From a virus, in IMG/VR virus record IMGVR_UViG_3300033141_003346, positions 1-36,582 of that record: 36,582 nt of DNA. One strand, 5' to 3'. Shown here in pieces: positions 5,313 through 13,900 of this stretch. The number at the start of each line of letters is the position of its first letter. Within the stretch, counting starts at the first letter, position 1. The notes below the pieces were generated by a model. That model made no database searches and had not been told where the DNA came from. It saw nothing but the letters and a program-made list of their open reading frames with translations. A program made the translations under genes and the position numbers.

Positions 5313-5402
5313 TGTGTGATATGACACAATTTGGTGTGTGATATGACACAAAAGCTTATAAGTGATTGATATATAATAATTTAAGGTGTGTGATATGACA
5401 CA
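5313..5402. promoter_or_regulatory. Three identical 16-bp palindromic operators
   Basis: TGTGTGATATGACACA occurs at 5313-5328, 5335-5350 and 5387-5402. It is symmetric except at positions 6 and 11 (TGTGTnATATnACACA). The first copy extends the symmetry to 20 bp as ATTGTG...CACAAT. Starts are 22 and 52 bp apart, about two and five helical turns, so a dimer-binding regulator could bind cooperatively. They sit 120-240 bp upstream of the early promoter and flank a plus-strand TATAAT at 5372-5377. The binding protein is unknown. Confidence 0.8.
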
Positions 5403-5408
5403 GGCCAT

Positions 5409-5446
5409 GTCTGCCGACAGGCAGGCCGTGTCTGCCGATAGGCAGA
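5409..5446. repeat. Doubled CTGCC-N-GGCAG palindromic element
   Basis: GTCTGCCGACAGGCAG and GTCTGCCGATAGGCAG lie in tandem, about 21 bp apart. Related palindromes are at 1803-1817, 6681-6700 and 34631-34650. They look like a dispersed palindromic repeat rather than a terminator, as no U-tract follows. Confidence 0.7.
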
Positions 5447-5457
5447 TGGAAAAGCAA

Positions 5458-5655
5458 TTATACCTTTTCCCAGTAAACCCGGTTTGTCTCGTCTCTGTCT
5501 TTGGCAGGTTTCAGACTCAGTTCTCCGTTTTCAAAGGGGGATTTTACAAATTTACCTTTTTCGCTTATCAGCATATAATAAGAGCCGATTCTTTTGAGCG
5601 CATGGTTTAAATCTTCGGCCTCGATTTCGGCATTTGCGTAAAAACGGTATCTCAT
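5458..5655 (-). CDS. Hypothetical small protein at the end of the late operon (65 aa)
   Basis: The start is uncertain. ATG 5655 (MRYRFYANAEIEAEDLNHAL) follows a weak AAGAG; an in-frame ATG at 5673 would add six residues but has no ribosome-binding site. The product looks like a compact alpha/beta domain, with a strand-helix opening followed by RIGSYYMLISEKGKFV. It has no signal or membrane segment. It lies immediately downstream of the endolysin, next to the operator region. Function not recognised. Confidence 0.6.
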   Translation of the reverse strand: MRYRFYANAEIEAEDLNHALKRIGSYYMLISEKGKFVKSPFENGELSLKPAKDRDETNRVYWEKV

Positions 5656-5704
5656 AATAATTTTTCTCTTCATTTGGGTATGTCAAGTATATAATCCACT
5701 TTTT

Positions 5705-6103
5705 TTAATCAACTAGTTCAAAATGCGGCCAGTCCATAAAAGTCTGATCATAAAAGTCCAAATCCTTATCCCAGTCCCCGCCCCATCTTAAGTTTATCCC
5801 AAGTGTCCGGCTTACCGTAAAAACAATTCCTGCGAGGAAATACCATCTGTCTCTGTATTTTTCCTGCCATTTGATCGGCCAGGGCGTAACGTCAACAGCC
5901 AGACTCGGCTTTTTGTTATGCTTTGAATGCGGATATTTCACTTTGCTTTTGCCCTGAGAATAATACATATCTTGTAACTCTTTTCCTCTGTGTCCTTCAA
6001 GAATAGTAATATCATAAAGCTTGATAACTTCTTTAAAAACGGTCTGGAGTCTTTCATCACAGGTTTCTAGCTTTTCAAGGGATTTAGGACTGAACTCAGG
6101 CAT
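5705..6103 (-). CDS. Endolysin: L-alanyl-D-glutamate / D-Ala-D-Ala-type peptidase (M15 family)
   Basis: The 132-aa product has the M15/VanY zinc-peptidase layout. It contains ILEGHRGKELQD, the metal ligands H62 in SKHNKKPSLAVD and D71 in AVDVTPWP, INLRWGGDWD with the conserved GGDW, and the last ligand H127 in WPHFEL. Length and order match T5- and A500-like phage endopeptidases that cut peptidoglycan stem peptides. It has no signal peptide, so release depends on a holin. Candidate holin/spanin genes are immediately upstream. Confidence 0.92.
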   Translation of the reverse strand: MPEFSPKSLEKLETCDERLQTVFKEVIKLYDITILEGHRGKELQDMYYSQGKSKVKYPHSKHNKKPSLAVDVTPWPIKWQEKYRDRWYFLAGIVFTVSRTLGINLRWGGDWDKDLDFYDQTFMDWPHFELVD

Positions 6104-6104
6104 T

Positions 6105-6467
6105 TCATCTTATCCTTTCTTCCTGCAACAGATTTTCTATTTTTAACAGGATCAATTTAAGCTCCTGATCGGATTTCTGGATTCTTGCAATCCTTTCTTC
6201 AAGTACGGCTACCCTGGTTTCCATTTTGGAATAGCCGAGATAATTAAGCGTTCCCCCACCGGCCAATGCGCATAGAACTCCGATAAAAAGCCTCAAAGTC
6301 CAGATTACAAGCCTGTGTGTTCTTTCCTGGTCGGTTTTGGAAGCTTTGCTTTTTATGATTTCTTCAAGCCGGTCGCATTCTTCTTTTGTGCTGAAAGTCA
6401 GGTCGCACTTATCTTTCATTTTCAGCAATGCAATTTCCAGCGCCTGTTTCGATAGACTTGCCGCCAT
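6105..6467 (-). CDS. Holin- or spanin-like single-TM protein with coiled coil (120 aa)
   Basis: ATG 6467 has an AAGGAAGGAAA site; a longer start at 6500 lies inside the upstream gene without one. A charged N-terminal region precedes one hydrophobic helix (LVIWTLRLFIGVLCALAGGG, about residues 66-85). A C-terminal coiled coil follows (METRVAVLEERIARIQKSDQ). The gene lies directly before the endolysin. XhlA-type and other small membrane lysis proteins have comparable organisation, but order and topology could fit either holin or spanin. Assignment is by context. Confidence 0.55.
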   Translation of the reverse strand: MAASLSKQALEIALLKMKDKCDLTFSTKEECDRLEEIIKSKASKTDQERTHRLVIWTLRLFIGVLCALAGGGTLNYLGYSKMETRVAVLEERIARIQKSDQELKLILLKIENLLQEERIR

Positions 6468-6777
6468 AAGCGTTTCCTTCCTTTTTCGCAATATTAACAC
6501 TATGCGCTTTGATCAAACTATCCTTCACTGCTCTTAATTCCAGTTTTCTTTGCTCGATTCTCTTTTTTATCCCCTCAAGAATCGAAAGCATTTCTGCTCT
6601 GCTTCTTTCTATTTCGATCAGATTTTTTTCAATTTTGCTTTCAACAGAATCCGCCCGGCTTCCCGGCGGCATATCCGCCCTGCCTGTCGGCAGACACGGC
6701 GCAATCATAAGTGTCAGCATGACTATTGATAGCAGGGTAATTGTACTCAAATAAAATATGTAACTTCTAATTGACAC
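6409..6777 (-). CDS. Membrane-anchored coiled-coil protein, candidate spanin or lysis accessory (122 aa)
   Basis: GTG start at 6777 behind GGGAGGAAG. An N-terminal hydrophobic helix (FYLSTITLLSIVMLTLMIAP) is followed by a short Pro/Gly/Arg segment encoded by a CTGCC/GGCAG palindrome (6681-6700), then a long charged coiled coil from about residue 45 to 95. One N-terminal TM plus a periplasmic coiled coil is the plan of Rz-type i-spanins. No adjacent lipoprotein partner is obvious. It overlaps both the spike gene and the next lysis gene. Confidence 0.5.
   Translation of the reverse strand: MSIRSYIFYLSTITLLSIVMLTLMIAPCLPTGRADMPPGSRADSVESKIEKNLIEIERSRAEMLSILEGIKKRIEQRKLELRAVKDSLIKAHSVNIAKKEGNAYGGKSIETGAGNCIAENER
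6681..6700. repeat. CTGCC/GGCAG palindromic element inside a coding region
   Basis: TGCCTGTCGGCAGACACGGC repeats the 5409-5446 element in reverse complement. Inserted in frame, it contributes the CLPTGRAD peptide to the membrane-anchored lysis-region protein. Confidence 0.65.
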
Positions 6778-9142
6778 GCTTTTCTTCCTCCCAAATATTA
6801 ATTAACACATCATTCAGCACGAATAAAACAATCGCTTTTTCACTGTAAACGTCCAGTCCAAGCAAGGCAAAAGCAGGTTTTATCAGGTTCAAATCCGCAA
6901 GGGCTTGAAGGCCGAGAACCGGATTCGCCTGTAATGTCAGTTGCTTTCCGCTTTCAAAATCCATTCCCAGTATTACTTCCACCGGAAATTCGACTCCGGC
7001 AAAACAGCCAGTTTCAGCGTCCAGAGCCAAAAGCACTTCATTTCCCCATTCGTAAAGCTTAGCGTTAGATGCTGTCCCGCCATAGAGCTTGTTGTTATAT
7101 ACGGCAAGAGAAAAAATATAGTTTTCGCTTCCCAGCGTCGGAGCTTTTTCTATCCATGCATCCGTCCCGTTCCATTCCAGGAGCTTGCCGTTGAGACCTG
7201 TCCCGCCATAGAGCTTGTTATTATATACTACAAGAGAGTGAATATAGTTTTCATTTCCTAGTTTCGGAGCTTTTTCCACCCATGCATCTGTCCCATTCCA
7301 TTCATAAAGCTTAGCGTTGAGACCTGTCCCGCCATAGAGCTTTTCGTTATATACAGCGAGAGACTGAATTTCACACTCGTCTCCCAGCTTCGGGGCTTTT
7401 TCCACCCATGCATCCGTCCCGTTCCATTCCAGGAGCTTGCCTCCGGGATATGTCCCGCCGTAAAGCTTATTGTTATATACGGCGAGAGACATAATGTGTT
7501 TTTCGTCTCCCAGTTTCGGAGCTTTTTCCACCCATGCATCTGTCCCATTCCATTCATAAAGCTTAGCGTTAGGTGCTGTTCCGCCATAGAGCTTGTTGTT
7601 ATATACGGCAAGAGAGCGAATGTACATTTCGTCTCCCAGCTTCGGGGCTTTTTCCACCCATGCATCTGTCCCATTCCATTCATAAAGCTTAGCGTTAGGT
7701 GCTGTCCCGCCATAGAGCTTGTTGTTATATACGGCAAGAGAGCGAATGTACATTTCGTCTCCCAGCTTCGGGGCTTTTTCCACCCATGCATCCGTCCCGT
7801 TCCATTCCAGGAGCTTGCCTCCGGAACGTGTCCCGCCGTAGAGCTTATTGTTATATACGGCAAGAGAGTAAATATAGCTTTCATTTCCCAGCTTCGGAGC
7901 TTTTTCATGCCATGCCGGATAATTCGGCACTGGAAATTGAAGCTCCTTTCCCGTTTCCGCATTCAGGCCGAGCGATACTGAAACCGAACCGAAAAATCCT
8001 GCGATAAGCTCCGAATACAAATCCAGGCCGACCGTAACATGGGCGGGCAAAGCGAGTTCTTTTCCGGTGTAAGCCCCTATTTCGATTTTCGAGCTTGCCG
8101 GTGCAGTAATCTCTTTGCCTGTCTCCGCTTTAAGCCCAAGAGTTACTGAAACCGGTTCTTCTACATCAGGCAGGATATATTCACATGCTCCTATATCCCA
8201 ATTGGTTCTTGTTTTCCCGAAAAGATCAACGGTAAATTTAGCCGACAAATCTTTCCCGTTTCCTATCGGGTCGCTGCTTTCGGCCAGGGTAAAGTCATCA
8301 TTATCATAATCCGTAAAAGGAGAGGTGGTTTTATTTATTCTGTTATCACTGCCTGTTGACCAGTTTCCGTCAGCCGCCGTTGCATCGCAAGAGGAATTGT
8401 TATATCCGGTCGCATTGCCGATTTCATAAAAATCCTGCCTCGTAGTGCTGTTTACATAATTATTATGGCAGAGGTTGTTTTCAGCCAGAATCGATTTGCT
8501 TTTAAGGCGAATACCTGCTATGCCGAAACAATCAACAATCGTATTGTTGGAGATGAAAGAACCTGCGCCCGGGGCGGCATTGATGTATATCCCACAAGTA
8601 TAATTGTTCTGTGCGCCTCTAAAATCGAAAAATATATTGTTGTAAATATTCAGAACAGCACCAGCGACTCCTATATAAAACCCATAGCCCCCGTAGGCTT
8701 CAGTGCTGTTCGGATTGCCGATCAGTATACAATTTCTCTCTATAAACGTGATATTGGAAGTGGCTATTCTTGATACAGGGCCATTGAAACCCTTAGTCCC
8801 CTCGCCGTCATGCTTGATTACCAGCCGTTCGATGATTACTGTACCCGAGCCTTCAAAAATTAATTGTACGGCATTGATATTATTGCTCGTATCATGGAAT
8901 TTTATCCTCGGCCCGGAAGAGCCGTCCGTTTCAGTGAGGTAATCTTCAGCCGTAACTTTCAGCGTATATCCGCCGAGATTTTCTGTTACATCGGCGGGCG
9001 CAGTATTTTCAGTAAACTCGGAAGGATCGACCGTCAAAGTGATATTGCCGGTAAGATTTCCTAAGTCATCCCAGAAAGCCGTCCAGCTAGAATAATCCCC
9101 GCCGGATAATTTCAGCGTTACATTTCCCGCCGTTAAAGGCAT
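6767..9142 (-). CDS. Tail spike / receptor-binding protein with beta-helix and kelch-like repeats (791 aa)
   Basis: The N-terminal ~330 residues look like a right-handed beta-helix (GYGFYIGVAGAVLNIYNNIF, SILAENNLCHNN) and end with FGKTRTNWDIGACEY, the pattern of choice-of-anchor/beta-helix proteins. Then come short repeats of the form VxLGLxAETGKE. Next are seven 42-aa units with the core SLAVYNNKLYGGT and LYEWNGTDAW, resembling kelch/beta-propeller blades. The final section repeats the LGLD/AETG motif. It begins 10 nt inside the preceding gene. Position between tail-tip and lysis genes and the repeat structure fit a host-binding or glycan-degrading spike. Its substrate is unknown. Confidence 0.75.
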   Translation of the reverse strand: MPLTAGNVTLKLSGGDYSSWTAFWDDLGNLTGNITLTVDPSEFTENTAPADVTENLGGYTLKVTAEDYLTETDGSSGPRIKFHDTSNNINAVQLIFEGSGTVIIERLVIKHDGEGTKGFNGPVSRIATSNITFIERNCILIGNPNSTEAYGGYGFYIGVAGAVLNIYNNIFFDFRGAQNNYTCGIYINAAPGAGSFISNNTIVDCFGIAGIRLKSKSILAENNLCHNNYVNSTTRQDFYEIGNATGYNNSSCDATAADGNWSTGSDNRINKTTSPFTDYDNDDFTLAESSDPIGNGKDLSAKFTVDLFGKTRTNWDIGACEYILPDVEEPVSVTLGLKAETGKEITAPASSKIEIGAYTGKELALPAHVTVGLDLYSELIAGFFGSVSVSLGLNAETGKELQFPVPNYPAWHEKAPKLGNESYIYSLAVYNNKLYGGTRSGGKLLEWNGTDAWVEKAPKLGDEMYIRSLAVYNNKLYGGTAPNAKLYEWNGTDAWVEKAPKLGDEMYIRSLAVYNNKLYGGTAPNAKLYEWNGTDAWVEKAPKLGDEKHIMSLAVYNNKLYGGTYPGGKLLEWNGTDAWVEKAPKLGDECEIQSLAVYNEKLYGGTGLNAKLYEWNGTDAWVEKAPKLGNENYIHSLVVYNNKLYGGTGLNGKLLEWNGTDAWIEKAPTLGSENYIFSLAVYNNKLYGGTASNAKLYEWGNEVLLALDAETGCFAGVEFPVEVILGMDFESGKQLTLQANPVLGLQALADLNLIKPAFALLGLDVYSEKAIVLFVLNDVLINIWEEEKRVN
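7046..7912 (-). repeat. Array of about seven 126-bp coding repeats (kelch-like blades)
   Basis: Seven units of 42 codons run from W at 7912 to W at 7046. Units two and three encode identical peptides and differ by about one base in the stretches I compared. Differences cluster at two spots: the residues around G-[DN]-E-x-x-I-x-S, and the four residues between GGT and KL. The array is long enough for homologous recombination to change copy number. Confidence 0.88.
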
Positions 9143-9657
9143 ATACTATCACCGTCCTGCTTTATATACGAAAGCTCATCAGATTTAACTTCCACAATCT
9201 CGCTGAAGGTGCGCTTATCCTTCCAGTTTTTAACCTTCTCAGAAGGCAAGGTCTTTTCAAAATCAAAAACAAAGCCACGGGGCTTTGTGGCAAGACTTTC
9301 CTTTTCCGCTTCATCAACAGAACTTTGATTTAGAACCGATCTGGCGTGTTCATCCTCAGCCGGAGAACACCAGGCTTGCGCCTGCTCAAAAGTGCAGTCT
9401 ATCCGCACTATTCCGTAATGCTTCAATTCAAGCCTTCCCCAATTCCAGCCGTCTGGCTTGAAAGTGATAAAATGACCCTTTTTGGTAACTTTGTCATTCA
9501 GTCTGATGAGATAATCACTGCTTCCGCATACGGGGCAAGGAGCTTTAAAAGTGTCATCTTCAAAGGATACCCTACTGTCAGCACGATTTCTATGAACGGG
9601 ATTCAGACAGATTACCCCCGTACTTCTCTTGTCTTCAAGCCTTACAAGGAATTCCAT
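9133..9657 (-). CDS. Hypothetical virion-region protein with one zinc-knuckle-like pair (174 aa)
   Basis: ATG 9657 follows AAGGG. The N-terminal half has APCPVCGSSDYLIRL (CxxC) with upstream C17 and H22 as possible further ligands. The middle has GHFITFKPDGWNWGRLELKH, and the C-terminus is charged. It lies between tail-fibre-like genes and the spike. I do not recognise a family. It may be a chaperone or an accessory tail protein. Confidence 0.6.
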   Translation of the reverse strand: MEFLVRLEDKRSTGVICLNPVHRNRADSRVSFEDDTFKAPCPVCGSSDYLIRLNDKVTKKGHFITFKPDGWNWGRLELKHYGIVRIDCTFEQAQAWCSPAEDEHARSVLNQSSVDEAEKESLATKPRGFVFDFEKTLPSEKVKNWKDKRTFSEIVEVKSDELSYIKQDGDSICL

Positions 9658-9680
9658 AATAAAACATTCCCTTCTGTGGC

Positions 9681-10097
9681 TTAAACTATATCAAATTTTA
9701 GCTCGAAAGGCTTCAGGGCGTATTTATTGCCGTTGGCCAGGGTGTTCACGCCCTTGTTTTCCGCCACGTAAATTTTACCGCTGGTCTTTCCCCTGACTGC
9801 ATATCCGTAAATAGTCAGGTCTCCGGTAATATCCCAGGTGATACCATCAGAACCGTTATAGGCACTGACCACCGGGTCTTCCGCCGTGGCTGCACTCCAT
9901 GTCGCCTTCGTTAAATCCTTTTTCTCTCCGCCGTTCGTGGTGATTTCGGTCAAATCCGAATCGGTCGTATCTTTTGTAATCGTTGCGTCATTAGAGAACA
10001 AAAATATTTCCTTGTCCTCCGGGGTAGCACTGTCTTTGAGAACCGCATCCGCAAGTTCTTGCGTACCCTCGATACACCAGCTTTTTGATACTGCCAT
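9681..10097 (-). CDS. Small tail-fibre-like beta-rich protein (138 aa)
   Basis: ATG 10097 behind AAAGGAGAG. The sequence is Thr/Ser/Asp-rich with alternating hydrophobics (EKKDLTKATWSAATAED, GITWDITGDLTIYGYAVRGK). The ITGYAV-type strand near the C-terminus is frequent in small virion proteins of the head/tail-fibre class. No enzymatic motif. It is probably a structural component of the tail tip. Confidence 0.6.
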   Translation of the reverse strand: MAVSKSWCIEGTQELADAVLKDSATPEDKEIFLFSNDATITKDTTDSDLTEITTNGGEKKDLTKATWSAATAEDPVVSAYNGSDGITWDITGDLTIYGYAVRGKTSGKIYVAENKGVNTLANGNKYALKPFELKFDIV

Positions 10098-10115
10098 TTT
10101 TCATCTCTCCTTTTT

Positions 10116-10715
10116 TCAGGAATAAGGATAGAACTCGAACTCTACTTTATGGGAATTGTCATCTATTCTCTGCGCATCCTGCCCTTCGGGTACTGTTATC
10201 TTTCTCCAGAATGTATAGTTGTCCGCAGTCGGATCGCTGAAATCCGAAGGACTTAAACTCGATCCGTAGCTCCCAGGCGAACCTGCAACATCCGGCGCAT
10301 ATTGAAACCAGCCCTCCTCATCACCGCTGGCCTGGATAGTAATATTTTCATAAGTATATGCGCTGTAAACAGGATCGCCTTCCGAGGCTGAAATCGGCTC
10401 GTCTCCTCTTTGAACCGTCAAAACATTCGTACCATCACCGGCTGCAATTGTCATGATCTCGCTGTTCTCACCGGATACCAGGATAATAAGCGGATAATTA
10501 TTAATATCATCAAAAACCGGCGCTCCTATTATGATTTCCGTCTGTGCATCGTCAATATCAGCAGTCAAAGCTGTTTGCGCAGGAGCGAGTATAAGCTTCT
10601 GCTCCACAGCTTCTCCGTCAGTGCCGTTAAAATTGTCATCATCATCATTGGTATGCGCTCCGCCCCGTGAAACGAGATTATCATCAGCTATCGAGTCTTT
10701 ATAGATTCTAAGCAT
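10116..10715 (-). CDS. Putative tail-tip structural protein (199 aa)
   Basis: The start ATG 10715 overlaps the TAG of the coiled-coil gene in ATGCTTAG; a TTG at 10742 in the same frame is possible but less likely. The protein contains an AQTALTADIDDAQTEIIIGA segment and VLTVQRGDEP. This is the pattern of small beta-sandwich domains in phage tail proteins, where a value/uncertainty loop precedes V-x-R-G. The C-terminal part includes FWRKITVPEGQDAQRID. Assigned by context and composition. Confidence 0.62.
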   Translation of the reverse strand: MLRIYKDSIADDNLVSRGGAHTNDDDDNFNGTDGEAVEQKLILAPAQTALTADIDDAQTEIIIGAPVFDDINNYPLIILVSGENSEIMTIAAGDGTNVLTVQRGDEPISASEGDPVYSAYTYENITIQASGDEEGWFQYAPDVAGSPGSYGSSLSPSDFSDPTADNYTFWRKITVPEGQDAQRIDDNSHKVEFEFYPYS

Positions 10716-10887
10716 TAGGCTTTTCCTTTTTCTCTCCGTCAATCTGCCTGTTGATTTCCTCCAGGCCGCCCTGGAGTTTTATCAATTCAGTGGCCGTCTT
10801 GTTAAGCTGCTCCTGAAGGCCGCTGTAGGCTCTGGATAATTGCGTTATCTTTTCCTCAAGTTCTTTTTTGCGTTTAGTCAAATCCAT
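10708..10887 (-). CDS. Small coiled-coil protein between tail-tip genes (59 aa)
   Basis: ATG 10887 opens a frame encoding a near-continuous amphipathic helix (KKELEEKITQLSRAYSGLQE, QLNKTATELIKLQGGLEEIN). It ends at TAG 10708-10710, overlapping the next start. The spacing to the preceding gene (14 bp) and the overlap support it as real. It could be a trimerisation or assembly factor for the tail tip. No family recognised. Confidence 0.65.
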   Translation of the reverse strand: MDLTKRKKELEEKITQLSRAYSGLQEQLNKTATELIKLQGGLEEINRQIDGEKKEKPNA

Positions 10888-10901
10888 ATTTAGTTCCTTT
10901 T

Positions 10902-13900
10902 TTAATCTGCCGTCAAGCCATGTCCGGAAGTGCCGATTCTATCAAGTAAGAGATTGAATTTTCCCACCAAAGCATTCAAACTATCTTTTATCGAATTAAT
11001 TTCGGTTCTCATATTTGCCAGTTTCGTATTAAAACCAGCCCTGTTGACCGAATCTGAACCGGAATCCAATGTTATCTCGCTTATGCCGGAAGCTGTAGAA
11101 GCGTCTCCTACTGTATCCTGGCGCGCACCGACAACCTGATTACCATCTATTTTAACAACACCGGAAAGACTAAGGTCTTTTATATTTATAAAATCTCTAT
11201 CTGATTCTATAACTATTGTCCCATTTATCAGCAAACATCCCCCTCCACCATAGCCACCCCATTCGCCAGTTATATTAATTCCTCGTCCAACATCAAGATC
11301 AGCAGCTACAAGATCAAGTTTACGAGCGGTTGAGTCATTTTTGAAAACAAGAGAATTATTTCCAGCATAAGTACAAGTAAGCGATTTTCCATCTAAGGTC
11401 ATTGTAGATATATATCCAGATCCAGCAACTGTATCATGTTCTAAATATAATGTTCCAGTTCCTTGATCTGTTCCTATGGCCGATGCACTTAATCTGGCTC
11501 GAATCTCATTTCCGCCCCATGCTTCAATTTTTGGTGTATCTGAATCATTATAAATTTTTATTCTATTTTGATCCCCTTGATCACCAGGCGGATAACTTTC
11601 TATCATATCGCCAATTATAGATAGTGCATTTTCACTTTTATCCCATTTCATATACGAACCGCTAGTATTACCAATTATTACATCCCCCACGTCCGTGCCA
11701 CCCACTATAATTTTGAAAATTTCATTGGAAAGATTATCAAGAGCCCGGAATCCAATATTTGCAGAAGGGAAAAATTCTACCCGAGCGCCGGTGCCTGCAG
11801 ATACAATAGTTCGACCAGTTATTGCAATCCCTTCGGAACTTGCGTTAATCGTACCAACAATATTGTCCGTACCCACAACCACAAAATCAACATGACTTGT
11901 CTGAATACAGTCCGCCTGAAAACAGCTAGAGCCTAAAAGCTCCGGGCTTTTACCGGTGGTAGCATCGCTTACCTCACTTGCATTCCCATCTCGATCATAA
12001 GCGGTTACCCGGTACTGCCAGGTCTCACTCATGGCAGAATTGGCCAGATTGTGGAGATAAAATGTTGTATCGTGATGAGGCTCAAGTTCCACCCAACCTG
12101 CGCCCTTATTCCCTTCGATTTTGAAATAAGAGAAATCTTTGCATTCTTCACCATCCTCAGCCGGTTTGCTTATCTTAAGCAGCAAGCCCAATGGATGCTG
12201 GGTAACACTCAAAGTCGGCTTGTCCGGCGGCGTGCTATCTTTCGTTACCTGTTTGGTGAGCGAATCCGACCAATCGCTTGGCGTATCTTTCGCTATCCAG
12301 GCACGTACCTGCCATTGATAGTTTATCCCCGGCGTTAGCTGTACATCCTGGTTAATCCAGGGTACTACATGCGGCGCAGGGTGTTTATCGATAATCTTCG
12401 TGCCGACAGTCTCCCATTCACCATAACTGCCCCCGCTGTCATCCCTTCTCTGGATCTCATATCTGGCAACCAAATCCTCATATCCCGCCGGAGCGGTGAT
12501 TTTCAACACGACCGTATATCTGTATTCCCCCGAAACATTTTGCCATCTTCTCAATAATGGATAAGTGCCGCTCTCGCTCGGCAGCCCGGGCTTTATTATA
12601 TCGGATGCTAATTTAGTTCCCTGATAGGGCAGACTCCAGGCCGCCTGTTCATCCGAAAGACTTCCTTCCCCGACTGCGCTGATTGTTGAGAGCTTGAACC
12701 TGCCGTATTCGATCCCGTATGCTTTTTCTATCCGGTAATTGTAATGCCCGCCGTAGCCCGCCTTTCGCTTGCGGATTGCCGGTGCTGTAATTTCTCCTGC
12801 CGGAATATACGCTTGCTTGTCTCCATCAAATTTATAGACCCGGTATTTGATTGCCTCGGCTACGTCTTCGGTGATATAAATCTCGAATCCCTGAACAACA
12901 GGCCGCAGTTCCCAGGTAGGTGGGGAAGGCAGATCATCGGTGATTGTTATATTTTCTTTTACAACAATTTTTGATACACGGCGGTCTTTATAGACAGCCC
13001 TGATTCCAAAATCATAGGTCAGGCAATTTTTATAAGTATCCGTATATTCATAACTGGCCGATCCCGTGGCTTCGACCCTTGCTACCGGAGCACCCCAATT
13101 ATTATAGCCTTTTTTACGTCTATAGAGATAATACCAGATAATTTTAACTCCGTTATCATCGGAACTTTTATCCCATGTCCATGTAGCTGACCGGTTACCA
13201 TTATCCGTCACATCAAAATTCTGAGGAGGATTAACCGCCGATACCCCGGGCGCCGACTGTTCGGAATCCAGCAAAACAAGTCCACGCCAGTCTATTGTCC
13301 GCAAATCAACATTGATATGCTTTCTTGTTATAAAAATCAGCAGCGGATTCGGATTTTCGCATCCAGCCCGCTGATATTTTGAACTGTAAAAATAGATATG
13401 ATCACCAATCTGAATATCCATGTGATCAAGGCGAGTGGAAAAAGCCACCTGCCGGAATCCATCCCGGAGAATCAAATTTCTCCGGTTGGCAATTTCTATT
13501 GCGATCCCACTCTCGGTATCTCCGGGATCATCATCTCCCGGAATCCACTCAGACAATAGTTTATCCGTTGAGATTTCCTTATATTTGCCTGCGCTGTCGG
13601 TATTTGGGTATATTACTATTTCCCGGTAGTTCTTCTCCTCATTCCCTTCACCCCCGAAAAAAACGGCAATGCTATTGCGAATCATTTCCCATCCGGGATC
13701 ATAACTCTCGCTTTGCAATATAACTTCCGAAGCCTGAATTGTAGCCGCCGGGCTTGATCCGAAATTCACACAAGGTGTTTTCCATTTGCCTGATTCGTCT
13801 ATATACTCAAAACTGAGCAAATGCCTGTTCAAGTCCTTGCAAAGTTTCTGTACTTTTAAAGGCTTTTTAATTACATGGGTCAATTCCCAGGGCAATTCTG

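Larger units (their letters stand above)
5125..5457. promoter_or_regulatory. 333-bp control region without genes: operators, early promoter, palindromic repeats
   Basis: No convincing coding frame is present. From high to low coordinate it holds a doubled CTGCCGACAGGCAG palindrome (5409-5446), three TGTGTGATATGACACA operators (5313-5402), AT-rich sequence with a TATAAT on the plus strand (5372-5377), and a consensus minus-strand promoter (5164-5192). A TGGCAC/ATGC pair on the minus strand upstream of that promoter faintly resembles a sigma54 site, but I do not rely on it. Confidence 0.8.

Noticed and set aside
5386-5610. Plus-strand 74-codon ORF over the operator and 65-aa gene
   Set aside because: The N-terminal part is the palindromic repeat translated and the rest is antisense to a plausible gene; no ribosome-binding site.
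7046-7912. Diversity-generating retroelement target
   Set aside because: No reverse transcriptase, no template repeat with adenine-specific differences, and no accessory gene are present.
7258-7962. 234-codon minus-strand open frame within the spike repeats
   Set aside because: It is a second frame through the 126-bp periodic array and has no ribosome-binding site; the repeat keeps stops out of it.
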